Source: Neisseria wadsworthii 9715
Lineage (GTDB): Bacteria > Pseudomonadota > Gammaproteobacteria > Burkholderiales > Neisseriaceae
Assembly: GCF_000227765.1 (NCBI RefSeq)
Contig: NZ_JH165159.1
Span: 1,109,365-1,165,604 of the forward strand
Direction: 5' to 3'
DNA length: 56,240 bases
Numbering within the stretch: the stretch's first letter is position 1; each line of letters starts with the position of its first letter. The position numbers were made by a program, and so were the translations under genes. The notes below the pieces were generated by a model. That model saw only the letters and a program-made list of their open reading frames with translations. It did no database searches and was not told the DNA's origin. Of the stretch, positions 8,748-17,385 are shown piece after piece.

Positions 8748-10178
8748 ATGCTGCCTAAGCACTTGGAATCATTGGAAGAATACGAAAATCTCAAGCGCAG
8801 AAACCGCCGCCGGTTAGCCGGTGCGTCGGCTATGGTGGTTGTGGTGGGTTTGATATTTGCCAAAACTTCAGGCAAAGATGAAGCAGAGCAAGCCGCCGCT
8901 TCAGCCCCCGTTGTTGCAGCATCCAAAAAAGTTACCCAATCCGAGCAGAAAAAAGACGAAGTATCCGAAGAAGCCGACATTAAGAAAGCAGAAGAGGAAG
9001 CCGCACGAAAGGCGGAAAAATCAGAAAAGGCAGAACAAACTTCAGCTGCTGAGAACAACAAGCAACGCGTAGTGTTTCTCAGCCCGGACGACACCAATCC
9101 CCCTCCCAAAGAAGAAACACTAGATGTTAAGCCTAAATCTAAAGATAACCGGATTTATGAGCTGGCCGAAAATCAGGAAAGTGTAGAAGTTTCGGATGAA
9201 GACGGCCATTCCCGAACCGTAACTCAAAAAGCAGCCCCGGCTGAAAAAATGGATCCCAAGCCGGAAGAGTTTGCACCGATTCCGATAGTGACTATTAAAA
9301 ACACCAACAAAGAAGCGGTTGTCAAAGAGCGTGAACGTAAAGCCGCGGAAGAGAAAAAGGCTGCTCAGCTGAAAAGAGAAGCTGATGATGCTAAAAAAGC
9401 AGAAGCAGAAAGAAAATCCGAGGAAGCCAGAAAGGCGGCTGACGAGAAAAAAGCCGCCCAGTTGAAGAAAGAGGCGGAGGCGAAGAAAGCGGCGGAAGAA
9501 CGGAAAGCCGCCCAGCAGAAAAAAGAAACAGAAGCCAAAAAAGCAGCGGATGAGAAAAAGGCCGCCCAGTTAAAGAAAGAAGCAGAAGCGAAGAAAGCGG
9601 CGGAAGAACGAAAAGCCGCCCAGCAGAAAAAAGAAGTGGAAGCCAAAAAAGCGGCGGATGAGAAAAAAGCCGCCCAGTTGAAGAAAGAAGCAGAAGCGAA
9701 GAAAGCGGCGGAAGAACGGAAAGCCGCCCAGCAGAAAAAAGAAGTGGAAGCCAAAAAAGCGGCGGATGAGAAAAAAGCCGCCCAGTTGAAGAAAGAAGCA
9801 GAAGCGAAGAAAGCGGCGGAAGAACGGAAAGCCGCCCAGCAGAAAAAAGAAACAGAAACCAAAAAAGCAGCGGAAGCAAAAAAAGCCGAAGATGCTAAAA
9901 AAGCTGCCCAGCAAAAGAAAGATGCAGAAACTAAAAAAGATTCCGGTAGGGCGGTAATTCAGGCAGGCGCGTTCCGCGATGAAGAAGCAGCCAAGAAAAC
10001 GCTGCAAACCTTGCGCCAATCCGGCATGAGCGCTTCTATTAGTAAAGTAGAAACCAATAAAGGTACGGTTTACCGCGTGCGCAGTGGTTCTTTCCCTAAC
10101 AAGGAAGCTGCGGACAATGCTTTGAACCGGTTGAGAAGTAAGGGTGTAAACGGTTCTGTGGTTAGTCAGGGTAAATAG
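8748..10178 (+). CDS. SPOR-domain cell-envelope protein (DedD/FtsN-like) with long Lys/Ala/Glu repeat
   Basis: A 476-residue bitopic protein. A short cytoplasmic N-terminus with RRNRRR is followed by one membrane segment (about 25-40), a charged linker, and an extended Ala/Lys/Glu/Gln segment (about 190-395). A C-terminal SPOR domain (about 400-474) contains IQAGAFRDEEAAKKTLQ and YRVRSGSFPNKEAADNAL. SPOR domains bind glycan strands stripped of stem peptides at the division septum. Position between folC and cvpA matches dedD of E. coli. The linker contains four perfect-length 36-residue repeats (231-374), likely helical or coiled coil. An AGGA lies upstream of the ATG. Confidence 0.88.
   Translation: MLPKHLESLEEYENLKRRNRRRLAGASAMVVVVGLIFAKTSGKDEAEQAAASAPVVAASKKVTQSEQKKDEVSEEADIKKAEEEAARKAEKSEKAEQTSAAENNKQRVVFLSPDDTNPPPKEETLDVKPKSKDNRIYELAENQESVEVSDEDGHSRTVTQKAAPAEKMDPKPEEFAPIPIVTIKNTNKEAVVKERERKAAEEKKAAQLKREADDAKKAEAERKSEEARKAADEKKAAQLKKEAEAKKAAEERKAAQQKKETEAKKAADEKKAAQLKKEAEAKKAAEERKAAQQKKEVEAKKAADEKKAAQLKKEAEAKKAAEERKAAQQKKEVEAKKAADEKKAAQLKKEAEAKKAAEERKAAQQKKETETKKAAEAKKAEDAKKAAQQKKDAETKKDSGRAVIQAGAFRDEEAAKKTLQTLRQSGMSASISKVETNKGTVYRVRSGSFPNKEAADNALNRLRSKGVNGSVVSQGK
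9438..9869 (+). repeat. Four tandem 108-bp repeats in the SPOR gene
   Basis: Units begin at 9438, 9546, 9654 and 9762, each encoding 36 residues that start ADEKKAAQLKKEAEAKK. Units 2 and 3 are almost identical at the DNA level. The outer units differ by a few substitutions and are flanked by degenerate half units. Copy number is likely to vary by recombination. Long antisense ORFs here are by-products of the repeat. Confidence 0.93.
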
Positions 10179-10185
10179 TATTGTT

Positions 10186-10683
10186 ATGGCAACTTTTGAT
10201 ATTCTTGCCGCCCTCGTGGTTTTTATATGCATTATTATTTCGATGATGCGCGGCGTAATTGCCGAAATTGCGGCTTTGATGACTTGGATAGTGTCGTTTA
10301 TCGCCGCGCGTATGTTCGGTCAGGATTTTGCCGAAGCATTTCTCACATCAATCCAACCCCATGCATTAAGCGTGGCGGTTGGTTTTATTTTGGTATTTGC
10401 TGCGGCGTGGTTGGTGATGTATCTGCTGCGCTCTTTGCTGACTTCGATGGCGGGGTCGCTGGGTTTAGGCAGCGTGAACCGCTTACTGGGCGGGGTATTT
10501 GGCGCGTTAAAAGGGGTTTTGATTATTACCTTTGTGGTGTTGGTGTGCTCATTTACCGATTTGCCGAAAACCCATGATTGGCGAAGCTCGATCAGTGCGC
10601 CTTATTTTGAAACGCTGGCCTCCACTGCGTTGCCGGCGCTTTCAGACTATATGACGGAAAAATTGAAAAATCCGATGATTTAA
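10186..10683 (+). CDS. cvpA: CvpA family membrane protein
   Basis: A 165-residue inner-membrane protein with about four hydrophobic helices. It has the CvpA pattern: opening on a [11 protein letters not shown] segment, a [11 protein letters not shown] motif, and [18 protein letters not shown] in the third helix region. E. coli CvpA was found through colicin V production; its wider role appears to be in envelope homeostasis. It starts 7 nt after the SPOR gene and lies 22 nt before purF, the conserved cvpA-purF pair. Confidence 0.93.
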   Translation: MATFDILAALVVFICIIISMMRGVIAEIAALMTWIVSFIAARMFGQDFAEAFLTSIQPHALSVAVGFILVFAAAWLVMYLLRSLLTSMAGSLGLGSVNRLLGGVFGALKGVLIITFVVLVCSFTDLPKTHDWRSSISAPYFETLASTALPALSDYMTEKLKNPMI

Positions 10684-10705
10684 TTGTTTTGGAGATATAA
10701 ACAAG

Positions 10706-12253
10706 ATGTGTGGTGTGTTTGGGTTGGTGGCGCATGAACCTGTAAACCAGTCGCTGTATGACGGTTTGCAAATGTTGCAGCACAGGGGGCAGGACGCAGC
10801 GGGCATTGTCACGGTTCAAGGTAATATGTTTCACATGCACAAAGGCAAAGGCATGGTGCGGGATGTTTTCCGAACCCGCAATATGCGTGATTTGCGCGGC
10901 AATGCGGGTATTGCGCACGTGCGTTATCCTACTGCAGGCAGTGCGGGCAGCGGTGCCGAAGCGCAGCCTTTTTATGTAAGCTCGCCTTTCGGCATTGTTT
11001 TGGCGCATAACGGTAATCTGACCAATACCGACGAGCTGTATGAAAATGTGTGTAACAGACATCTGCGCCATATCAACACGCGTTCTGATTCGGAAGTGTT
11101 GCTCAATGTATTTGCCCATGAGCTGCGCCGCGAGGTAACTTCTTCTAATGATGTTCAATTGAGCGTGGATAATATTTTTAATGCCGTTTCCCAGCTTCAC
11201 CGCTGTGTGCGGGGCGCCTATGGCGTGGTTGCGCTGATTGCGGGCTATGGTTTGGTGGCATTTCGCGATCCCAATGGCATCCGCCCCTTGGTTTTGGGTG
11301 CGCAAACCGATGAACAAACAGGCAAAACGGCTTATGCCGTGGCTTCGGAATCGGTTGCGTTTAACTGCTTGGCTTTTGACTTGGAGCGCGATATTGCACC
11401 GGGCGAGGCTGTGTTTATCACGTTTGACGGCCAGTTTTATTCACGTCAGTGTGCCGAAAATACCAAACTTTCTCCTTGTTTGTTTGAATACGTTTATTTT
11501 GCCCGCCCGGATTCGGTGATTGACGGTGTGTCGGTTTATCAGTCGAGGGTCAAAATGGGTGTGGCCTTGGCGGAAAAAGTGAAGCAGCATTTATCGGTAG
11601 ATGATATTGATGTGGTAATGCCGATTCCTGATACCAGCCGCCCCAGTGCAATGGAGCTGGCGCATCACTTGGGCAAACCGTATCGTGAAGGTTTGATTAA
11701 AAACCGTTATATCGGCCGTACATTTATTATGCCCGGCCAGGCTACCCGCAAAAAATCCGTGCGCCAGAAGCTCAGCCCTATGGCTTCCGAATTTGAGGGT
11801 AAAAATGTTTTATTGGTTGACGATTCCATTGTGCGCGGCACCACCAGTCGGGAGATTGTTGAGATGGTGCGGGATGCCGGAGCGCGTAAAGTTTATTTTG
11901 CTTCGGCAGCGCCTGAAGTGCGCTACCCCAATGTTTACGGAATCGACATGCCGACCCGCGAGGAATTGATTGCCAATGGCCGCTCTGCCGAAGAAATCGC
12001 GCGGGAAATCGGTGCGGATGCCTGTGTATTTCAAGAATTGGTAGAATTGGAAAATTTGGTGCGTGAGTTAAACCCGGAAATAGAAGGTTTTGAAGACTCT
12101 TGCTTTAGCGGCTGCTATCCGACCGGCGATATCGACGAAGCCTATCTAAAACGCCTGTCTGAAGGCGAATCTACCGGCTCGGCGGCTTTTGTCCAACCGA
12201 GCTTGATTGACCATAACGTACGCGTAGATATCAGCTCGGATACGGATGAATAA
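10706..12253 (+). CDS. purF: Amidophosphoribosyltransferase
   Basis: First committed step of purine synthesis, converting PRPP and glutamine to phosphoribosylamine. The 515-residue protein begins MCGVFG, so Cys2 becomes the N-terminal glutaminase nucleophile after Met removal. An Ntn-hydrolase half ([17 protein letters not shown]) precedes the phosphoribosyltransferase half with the PRPP loop [18 protein letters not shown] lies 12 nt before the ATG. It ends at a perfect DUS hairpin and is the last gene of the folC cluster. Confidence 0.97.
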   Translation: MCGVFGLVAHEPVNQSLYDGLQMLQHRGQDAAGIVTVQGNMFHMHKGKGMVRDVFRTRNMRDLRGNAGIAHVRYPTAGSAGSGAEAQPFYVSSPFGIVLAHNGNLTNTDELYENVCNRHLRHINTRSDSEVLLNVFAHELRREVTSSNDVQLSVDNIFNAVSQLHRCVRGAYGVVALIAGYGLVAFRDPNGIRPLVLGAQTDEQTGKTAYAVASESVAFNCLAFDLERDIAPGEAVFITFDGQFYSRQCAENTKLSPCLFEYVYFARPDSVIDGVSVYQSRVKMGVALAEKVKQHLSVDDIDVVMPIPDTSRPSAMELAHHLGKPYREGLIKNRYIGRTFIMPGQATRKKSVRQKLSPMASEFEGKNVLLVDDSIVRGTTSREIVEMVRDAGARKVYFASAAPEVRYPNVYGIDMPTREELIANGRSAEEIAREIGADACVFQELVELENLVRELNPEIEGFEDSCFSGCYPTGDIDEAYLKRLSEGESTGSAAFVQPSLIDHNVRVDISSDTDE

Positions 12254-12288
12254 TGATTAACCAAATGTTTTAAACCTGTTTAACCGGT

Positions 12289-12322
12289 AATGCCTGTCTG
12301 AAAACGTTTTCAGACAGGCATT
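12289..12322 (+). terminator. DUS hairpin terminator of purF
   Basis: A perfect palindrome built from two opposed uptake sequences (15+ bp stem, 4-nt loop), with T-rich sequence following. It closes the folC-purF cluster. Confidence 0.85.
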
Positions 12323-12353
12323 TTGTTGTTGAACGAGGCAAGCTGTACATATA

Positions 12354-12405
12354 TGGTTAAGCCCGAGTATGAAGAACATACTATTTTTTTAGTTTATTTG
12401 CTATA
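12354..12405 (-). repeat. Diverged Correia/REP-like repeat, copy C
   Basis: Read on the minus strand from TATAG (12405), about 50 nt align without gaps to 53287-53338 before pepN. Shared parts include AAAAAATAGTA and CATACTCGGGCTT. About 40 of 52 positions match by eye. It lies between the purF terminator and metZ. Only half of the palindrome seen at the pepN copy is present. Confidence 0.6.
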
Positions 12406-12541
12406 TGCCTTTTCCGCGCATTGATGCATTGTACGCATATTTCATTTATTACTTAACCAAGCGCCTTGAAATCGCCTGAAAATAAGCGCAAAATCGTTGC
12501 TCCATTCAAACAACAAGAACCAAGAATAAAGGAAATCAAGC

Positions 12542-13705
12542 ATGAGTGAGCTTCACCCCCAAACTCTGGCAATACGGGGCGCTAAAGAGCAAACCGAATT
12601 CAACGAACACAACCAAGCCCTCTTTCTTACCAGCAGTTTTATGTGGCAGGATGCTGCTACCGCCGAAGCTTTGTTTTCAGGTAAGCAAAGCGGTTATACA
12701 TACAGCCGCACGGCCAACCCGACCGTGAGCGCGTTCAATAAACGGATGGCTTATCTTGAGTGTGGGGAGCAAGCGGTTTCGATGGCTACGGGCATGGCTG
12801 CGATTCAGGCTGCTTTGTTGACCTTTCTCAACGCAGGCGACCATATGATTGCCAGCCGCAGCCTGTTCGGCACCACCATGGGTTTTATTATGAACCATGT
12901 TACGCGCTTCGGCATTGAAGTAACGCTGGTTTCGCCCACCGATGTGGCCGAATGGCAGGCCGCATTGAAGCCGAATACCAAAATCCTGTTTTTGGAAACG
13001 CCTTCCAATCCCTTGGGCGAAGTGGCCGATTTGGAAGCACTTGCCAAAGTGGCGCATGACGCAGGCGCGCTTTTGGTGGTGGATAACAGTTTGTGTACGC
13101 CCGCTTTGCAGCAGCCGCTGCGCTTCGGCGTTGATTTGTCGGTGGAATCGGCTACCAAAGGCATCGACGGCCAGGGCAGGGTGCAGGGCGGTGTGGTGGT
13201 AGGCAGCGCTGAATTGATGAAGCAGGTTCAGGTTTATATGAATGCCGCGGGCATTTCGATGTCGCCGTTTCATGCTTGGGTGCTGCTCAGCGGCTTGGAA
13301 ACGCTGGCTGTGCGGATGAATGAGCAAAGCCGCAATGCTGCACAGATTGCCGATTGGCTCCGCGCGCAGCCGCAGGTGGAAAAAGTGTATTACGCCGGTT
13401 TTGCCGACCATCCGCAGGCCGAGCTGGTTAAGAAACAGCAGGCTTCTGGTGGGATTGTGATTGGTTTTGAGGTAAAAGACGCAGAAACTGCATGGAAAGT
13501 GATTGATTCTGCAAAAATCTTTTCCAGAACGGCAAACTTGGGCGATGTGCGCTCCACCATCTGCCATCCGTGGACGACCACGCACGGCAAAATGGCGCCG
13601 GAAGAAAAGCGCGAAGCCGGTATTGGAGAAGGCTTGGTGCGTTTGTCGGTGGGTTTGGAGCATCCCGACGATTTGATTAATGATTTGAAACAAGCATTGT
13701 CGTGA
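12542..13705 (+). CDS. metZ: O-succinylhomoserine sulfhydrylase
   Basis: PLP enzyme that makes homocysteine directly from an acyl-homoserine and sulphide, 387 residues. The Cys/Met-metabolism fold is clear: YTYSRTANPT, the cofactor lysine K206 in ESATKGIDGQG, ETPSNPLGEVAD and SRTANLGDVRS. These favour MetZ over MetB/MetC (the TKGIDGQGRVQGG segment is MetZ-like). Whether the donor is succinyl- or acetyl-homoserine cannot be decided by eye. AAAGGA precedes the ATG. No S-adenosylmethionine riboswitch was recognised upstream. Confidence 0.9.
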   Translation: MSELHPQTLAIRGAKEQTEFNEHNQALFLTSSFMWQDAATAEALFSGKQSGYTYSRTANPTVSAFNKRMAYLECGEQAVSMATGMAAIQAALLTFLNAGDHMIASRSLFGTTMGFIMNHVTRFGIEVTLVSPTDVAEWQAALKPNTKILFLETPSNPLGEVADLEALAKVAHDAGALLVVDNSLCTPALQQPLRFGVDLSVESATKGIDGQGRVQGGVVVGSAELMKQVQVYMNAAGISMSPFHAWVLLSGLETLAVRMNEQSRNAAQIADWLRAQPQVEKVYYAGFADHPQAELVKKQQASGGIVIGFEVKDAETAWKVIDSAKIFSRTANLGDVRSTICHPWTTTHGKMAPEEKREAGIGEGLVRLSVGLEHPDDLINDLKQALS

Positions 13706-13710
13706 TGCGG

Positions 13711-13746
13711 TTTTCAGACAGGCATAGCTGATATGCCTGTCTGAAA
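13711..13746 (+). terminator. DUS hairpin after metZ
   Basis: Opposed uptake sequences form a 15-bp stem with a 6-nt loop directly after the metZ stop. A third, lone copy follows at about 13777-13789, just before the transporter gene. Confidence 0.8.
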
Positions 13747-13799
13747 ATATTCAAACACGCTTTATTAATCAACATCATGCCTGTCTGAAAGCTTTCATC

Positions 13800-14996
13800 A
13801 TGTCTGCTGCTAAAAAATATACTTTGCTTACCATCGCCGCTATCTTCCTGATAGCCTGCTGCCTGCGCACGCCCATTGTGTCGATGGGGCCGCTGGTGAA
13901 AATGATTCAGGCAGACATGGGCAGCGGCAGCACCTTGATGGGGATTATCGGCACGGTGCCTGTGTTGGTGTTTGCTTTTTGTTCGCCGTTTGCCGCTCCG
14001 CTGGCGCGGTGTTTCGGTTTTGAAGAAGTGTTGATCGGCGCGCTTTTGGCTTTGGGCGCAGGGATTATGTTGCGTACGGCGGGCATGTCGCCGATATTGA
14101 TGCTGGTGGGTACGCTGATTTTATCGGTGGGCATTGCGATGGGCAACGTGTTGGTTTCAGGCGTGATTAAACGCAGCCTGCCTTCGCATGTGGGACGCTT
14201 TACCGCGCTTTATAGTGTGACTATGAGCCTTACGGCGGCTTTGTCTGCGGCTGTTGCAGTGCCTGTGGCGCACCGCGTGGGCTGGCAGATGTCTTTAAAT
14301 ATGTGGGTGTTGCCGGTGATGCTGGCTTTGGCGGTGTGGCTGGTTTTGCGTGTGAAGCAGGGGCATATGCCGGTGGCGGGCGCGGCGGAGCAGGAGCAGG
14401 TGGTGTCGGTGTGGCGTAATAAGCTTGCTTGGGCAATCAGCATTTTGATGGGCATGCAATCGCTGCTGTATTACACGTTTTCCGCCTGGCTGCCCACCAT
14501 TCTGGCCGACCGGGGCGTGGGCGCCGACGAAGCCGGCTATTATGCAATGTTGATGCAGATGGCGGCTTTGCCGGCGATTTTTTGCGTTACCACGTTTTCC
14601 ATGAAGATGCGTAATCAGCGCTTGCTGGTGCTGTCGGTAACATTTTTGAGTTTAATCGGTATGGCGGGGCTTTGGCTGCTGCCTTATGCAACGGCTTTAT
14701 GGGTGTTCTGCCTCGGCGCAGGTGTGGCGGGCACGTTTACTTTGTGTTTGCTTTTATTCGTGCAGCGCACTGATTCGGCGGCGGAAGCGGCCATGCTTTC
14801 GGGTATGGCGCAAACAGTCGGCTATCTGCTGGCGGCAACCGGGCCCGTGGGTGCGGGCTGGTTGTTTGATAAAACACAATCGTGGAATATGGCGCTGGCT
14901 GTTATGACCATGTTGATGCTGGTAAAATGTGCTTGCGGATGGTATTGCGCCCGCCCGGTTACTTTGCGTGAGGCAGCCGGAATCAAGAAAGGATAA
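13800..14996 (+). CDS. CynX/NimT-type MFS transporter
   Basis: A 398-residue protein with about twelve hydrophobic segments. It carries major-facilitator features of the CynX/NimT (cyanate / 2-nitroimidazole) group, including RTPIVSMGPL in helix 1 and GNVLVSGVIKRSLPSHVGRFTALYS around helices 4-5. Substrate unknown; the group name reflects sequence likeness, not proven transport. No sodium- or proton-binding motif was assigned. DUF2788 starts 5 nt after the stop, suggesting co-transcription. Confidence 0.85.
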   Translation: MSAAKKYTLLTIAAIFLIACCLRTPIVSMGPLVKMIQADMGSGSTLMGIIGTVPVLVFAFCSPFAAPLARCFGFEEVLIGALLALGAGIMLRTAGMSPILMLVGTLILSVGIAMGNVLVSGVIKRSLPSHVGRFTALYSVTMSLTAALSAAVAVPVAHRVGWQMSLNMWVLPVMLALAVWLVLRVKQGHMPVAGAAEQEQVVSVWRNKLAWAISILMGMQSLLYYTFSAWLPTILADRGVGADEAGYYAMLMQMAALPAIFCVTTFSMKMRNQRLLVLSVTFLSLIGMAGLWLLPYATALWVFCLGAGVAGTFTLCLLLFVQRTDSAAEAAMLSGMAQTVGYLLAATGPVGAGWLFDKTQSWNMALAVMTMLMLVKCACGWYCARPVTLREAAGIKKG

Positions 14997-15001
14997 AGAT
15001 A

Positions 15002-15208
15002 ATGACTGAAGCGGAATTCGCAACTTGGTCTTTGAGAATCGGCCTGACCGTGTTGGTGGGCTTCTTGGGTTTTATCGTGTGGGATTTGGGTAAAAAATCC
15101 AATGCGGGTAAATTCGGCATGTTTATGCTCTTTTTGGTATTGGGCTTGGGCGTGATCGGATTCTTGTTTAAAAACGTGTTGGTTGAGCTGATGTTGCTCA
15201 ATAAATAA
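15002..15208 (+). CDS. DUF2788 family small membrane protein
   Basis: A 68-residue protein with two hydrophobic helices (about 10-28 and 36-58) separated by the basic loop LGKKSNAGKFG. This matches the DUF2788 family of neisserial and other proteobacterial mini-proteins, whose function is unknown. AAAGGA precedes the ATG. It appears to be an operon partner of the upstream MFS transporter (5-nt gap). Confidence 0.8.
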   Translation: MTEAEFATWSLRIGLTVLVGFLGFIVWDLGKKSNAGKFGMFMLFLVLGLGVIGFLFKNVLVELMLLNK

Positions 15209-15257
15209 GCAAATGCCTGTCTGAAAAGCATTATTGTGTTTTCAGACAGGCATTTGC
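15209..15257 (+). terminator. Extended DUS hairpin after DUF2788
   Basis: An approximately 19-bp perfect stem (GCAAATGCCTGTCTG continuing to AAAA, and its complement) encloses an 11-nt loop. It extends beyond the uptake sequence itself, as expected for a selected terminator. Confidence 0.85.
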
Positions 15258-15275
15258 TTAACAAGGATTGGTTGC

Positions 15276-16328
15276 ATGCTCCGATACATCATCCAGCGAT
15301 TGCTGCTGCTGGTTCCCACGCTTTTGGGGATTTTGGCGATTACTTTCGCCATCATCCAATTTGTGCCCGGCGGCCCGGTTGACCAAATGGTTGACCGGCT
15401 GACCGGTGCGGGCATGATTAGCGAAGCCGCGCAGGGCAGCGGCGTGGGCATTAACCGCAGCGGCAACCGCCTCAACGCGGAAGACATGGCAAAGCTAAAC
15501 GCGCTCTACGGTTTCGATAAGCCGCCTTTGCAGCGTTTTGGCGAAATGGTGGCGAAGTTTGCCCGCTTTGACTTGGGCGAAAGCTTTTTCCACCATCAAA
15601 CCGTGTTGGAACTGGTGAAAGAAAAACTGCCCGTTTCCATGAGTTTGGGGCTGTGGACATTTTTCCTTACCTACCTGATTTCCGTGCCTTTGGGCATTAT
15701 GCGCGCAGTAAAAGACGGCACGCGCTTCGATGCCTTGAGCGGTATCGTGATTTTGGTGGGCTACACTGTGCCCGCTTTTGTGTTGGGCTTGGTGCTGCTG
15801 GTGCTGTTTGGCGGCGGCAGCTTTTTCGCCTGGTTTCCGCAAGGCGGCTTAACCGGCAGCAATTGGGACGAACTGAGCACCGCAGGCAAAATCAAAGACT
15901 ACCTCTGGCACATCACGCTGCCGATAGCCGCTTCGGTGGCCGGCAATCTGGCCGTGGTTACCGTGTTGACCAAAAACGTGTTTCTCGAAGAAATCCGCCG
16001 CCAATATGTGTACACCGCGCGCGCCAAAGGCCTGTCTGAAAAACATATTCTCACTAAACACATCTTCCGTAACGCCATGATTCCGCTGGTAACCGGCTTT
16101 CCCGCCGCATTTATCGGCGCATTTTTCACCGGCAGCCTGCTGATTGAAACCCTGTTTTCGCTCGACGGCCTCGGCCTGCTTTCCTACGAATCCGTGATGA
16201 AACGCGATTATCCCGTGGTAATGGGCACGCTCTACGTGTTTACCCTCATGGGGCTGCTGGCCAAGCTGCTTACCGACATTTCCTACTCATGGGTTGACCC
16301 GCGTATCCATTTCGGCGGCCGGAAATAG
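15276..16328 (+). CDS. yejB: Peptide/microcin C-type ABC transporter permease (YejB-like)
   Basis: A 350-residue inner-membrane permease of the dipeptide/oligopeptide class. It opens MLRYIIQRLLLLVPTLLGI and carries the EAA-loop region with YTARAKGLSEKHILTKHIFRNA. The YejB-type insertion QGSGVGINRSGNRL lies after helix 1. The frame extends upstream to a TTG at 15234 inside the terminator hairpin. I prefer the ATG at 15276, which begins on the conserved LRYII and has AAGGA 9 nt upstream. It pairs with the YejE-like permease next to it. Confidence 0.9.
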   Translation: MLRYIIQRLLLLVPTLLGILAITFAIIQFVPGGPVDQMVDRLTGAGMISEAAQGSGVGINRSGNRLNAEDMAKLNALYGFDKPPLQRFGEMVAKFARFDLGESFFHHQTVLELVKEKLPVSMSLGLWTFFLTYLISVPLGIMRAVKDGTRFDALSGIVILVGYTVPAFVLGLVLLVLFGGGSFFAWFPQGGLTGSNWDELSTAGKIKDYLWHITLPIAASVAGNLAVVTVLTKNVFLEEIRRQYVYTARAKGLSEKHILTKHIFRNAMIPLVTGFPAAFIGAFFTGSLLIETLFSLDGLGLLSYESVMKRDYPVVMGTLYVFTLMGLLAKLLTDISYSWVDPRIHFGGRK

Positions 16329-16331
16329 CCT

Positions 16332-16343
16332 TTCAGACAGGCA
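16332..16343 (-). repeat. Single uptake sequence between yejB and yejE
   Basis: A lone perfect reverse-orientation copy in the 34-nt gap. It has no partner, so no hairpin is expected. Confidence 0.8.
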
Positions 16344-16362
16344 TAGACCAAAACGGAGACTT

Positions 16363-17385
16363 ATGCGAAACATCTTAGCCGCAAAAGCCTGGCAATCCTT
16401 TAAAAAACACAAGCGCGGCAGCATCAGCCTGATTATCCTGCTGCTGCTTTTTGCCGCCGCCTTGCTCGCACCCTTGTGGAGCAACGACAAACCCTTGTGG
16501 GTCAACTACGAAGGCCGCCATTACTTTCCCATTTTTAAAACCTATTACGACAAAGATTTCGGTGGCGACTTCGATACACCCGCCGATTATCTCGACCCGC
16601 TTATCAAACACAATATAACCAACGGCGGCAACCGCGCGGTTTATCCTGTTAACCCCTACGCCGCCAACACCTTAAACGATTTCGACACACTGCCCGACCC
16701 CGCGCCGCCGTCTGCCAACCACCTGCTGGGCACCGACGACCGCGGCCGCGACGTGTTGGCAAGATTGGTATACGGCTTCCGCGATTCCCTGCTGTTTGCT
16801 TTGGTGTTGACCGCGGTTACCACCACCATCGGCGTGTTGGCCGGCGCCGTGCAAGGCTATTTCGGCGGCAAAACCGATTTGTTGATGCAGCGTTTTATGG
16901 AAATCTGGGGCGGCATGCCCGAGCTTTATCTGCTGATTATTCTTTCATCATTTTTCAATCCCGGCCTGCTGGTGCTGCTGTTTCTGCTCTCCCTGTTCGG
17001 CTGGATGGGCTTATCCGATTATGTGCGCGCCGAATTTCTTAAAAACCGGCAAGCCGATTATGTTTCGGCCGCCAAAAGCATGGGCGTGCCCGACCGCACC
17101 ATCATGTGGCGCCACATCCTGCCCAACAGCCTAACCCCCGTGCTTGCTTTCCTGCCTTTCCGCATCTCCGGCGGCGTGCTTGCCCTTACCAGCCTCGACT
17201 TCCTCGGCTTGGGTGTGCCCGCTTCGCAAGCGAGCTTGGGCGAACTGCTGGCTCAAGGCAAAGACAATCTTGACGCCTGGTGGATAGGCCTGTCTGCATT
17301 CGGCACCCTGACCGTGATGCTGCTTTTACTGGTAATGATAGGTGAAGGGCTGCGGCATGCATTTGATGTGAGGGCGAGGGGATGA
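16363..17385 (+). CDS. yejE: Peptide/microcin C-type ABC transporter permease (YejE-like)
   Basis: A 340-residue permease with one N-terminal helix (about 23-43), a large periplasmic loop, then five helices. HLLGTDDRGRDVLARLVYG is the typical OppC/DppC/YejE entry. The EAA loop is seen in NRQADYVSAAKSMGVPDRTI. The frame runs upstream to a TTG at 16294 inside yejB. The ATG at 16363 with GGAG 4-5 nt upstream gives the usual N-terminus. Its end overlaps the ATPase gene by 4 bases (ATGA), indicating translational coupling. Confidence 0.9.
   Translation: MRNILAAKAWQSFKKHKRGSISLIILLLLFAAALLAPLWSNDKPLWVNYEGRHYFPIFKTYYDKDFGGDFDTPADYLDPLIKHNITNGGNRAVYPVNPYAANTLNDFDTLPDPAPPSANHLLGTDDRGRDVLARLVYGFRDSLLFALVLTAVTTTIGVLAGAVQGYFGGKTDLLMQRFMEIWGGMPELYLLIILSSFFNPGLLVLLFLLSLFGWMGLSDYVRAEFLKNRQADYVSAAKSMGVPDRTIMWRHILPNSLTPVLAFLPFRISGGVLALTSLDFLGLGVPASQASLGELLAQGKDNLDAWWIGLSAFGTLTVMLLLLVMIGEGLRHAFDVRARG

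Noticed and set aside
9365-10232. Long antisense ORFs (162-220 codons) opposite the SPOR gene
   Set aside because: They are repeat by-products rich in Phe/Leu/Ala/Ser, translating the complement of Lys/Ala/Glu codons; no SD or family likeness.
12323-12541. Methionine-type riboswitch upstream of metZ
   Set aside because: I could not trace the conserved core of any SAM riboswitch; the segment is mostly a diverged repeat.
12677-13693. 338-codon ORF antisense to metZ
   Set aside because: His/Arg/Gln-rich low-plausibility product exactly opposite a well-supported enzyme gene; no start signal or recognisable motif.
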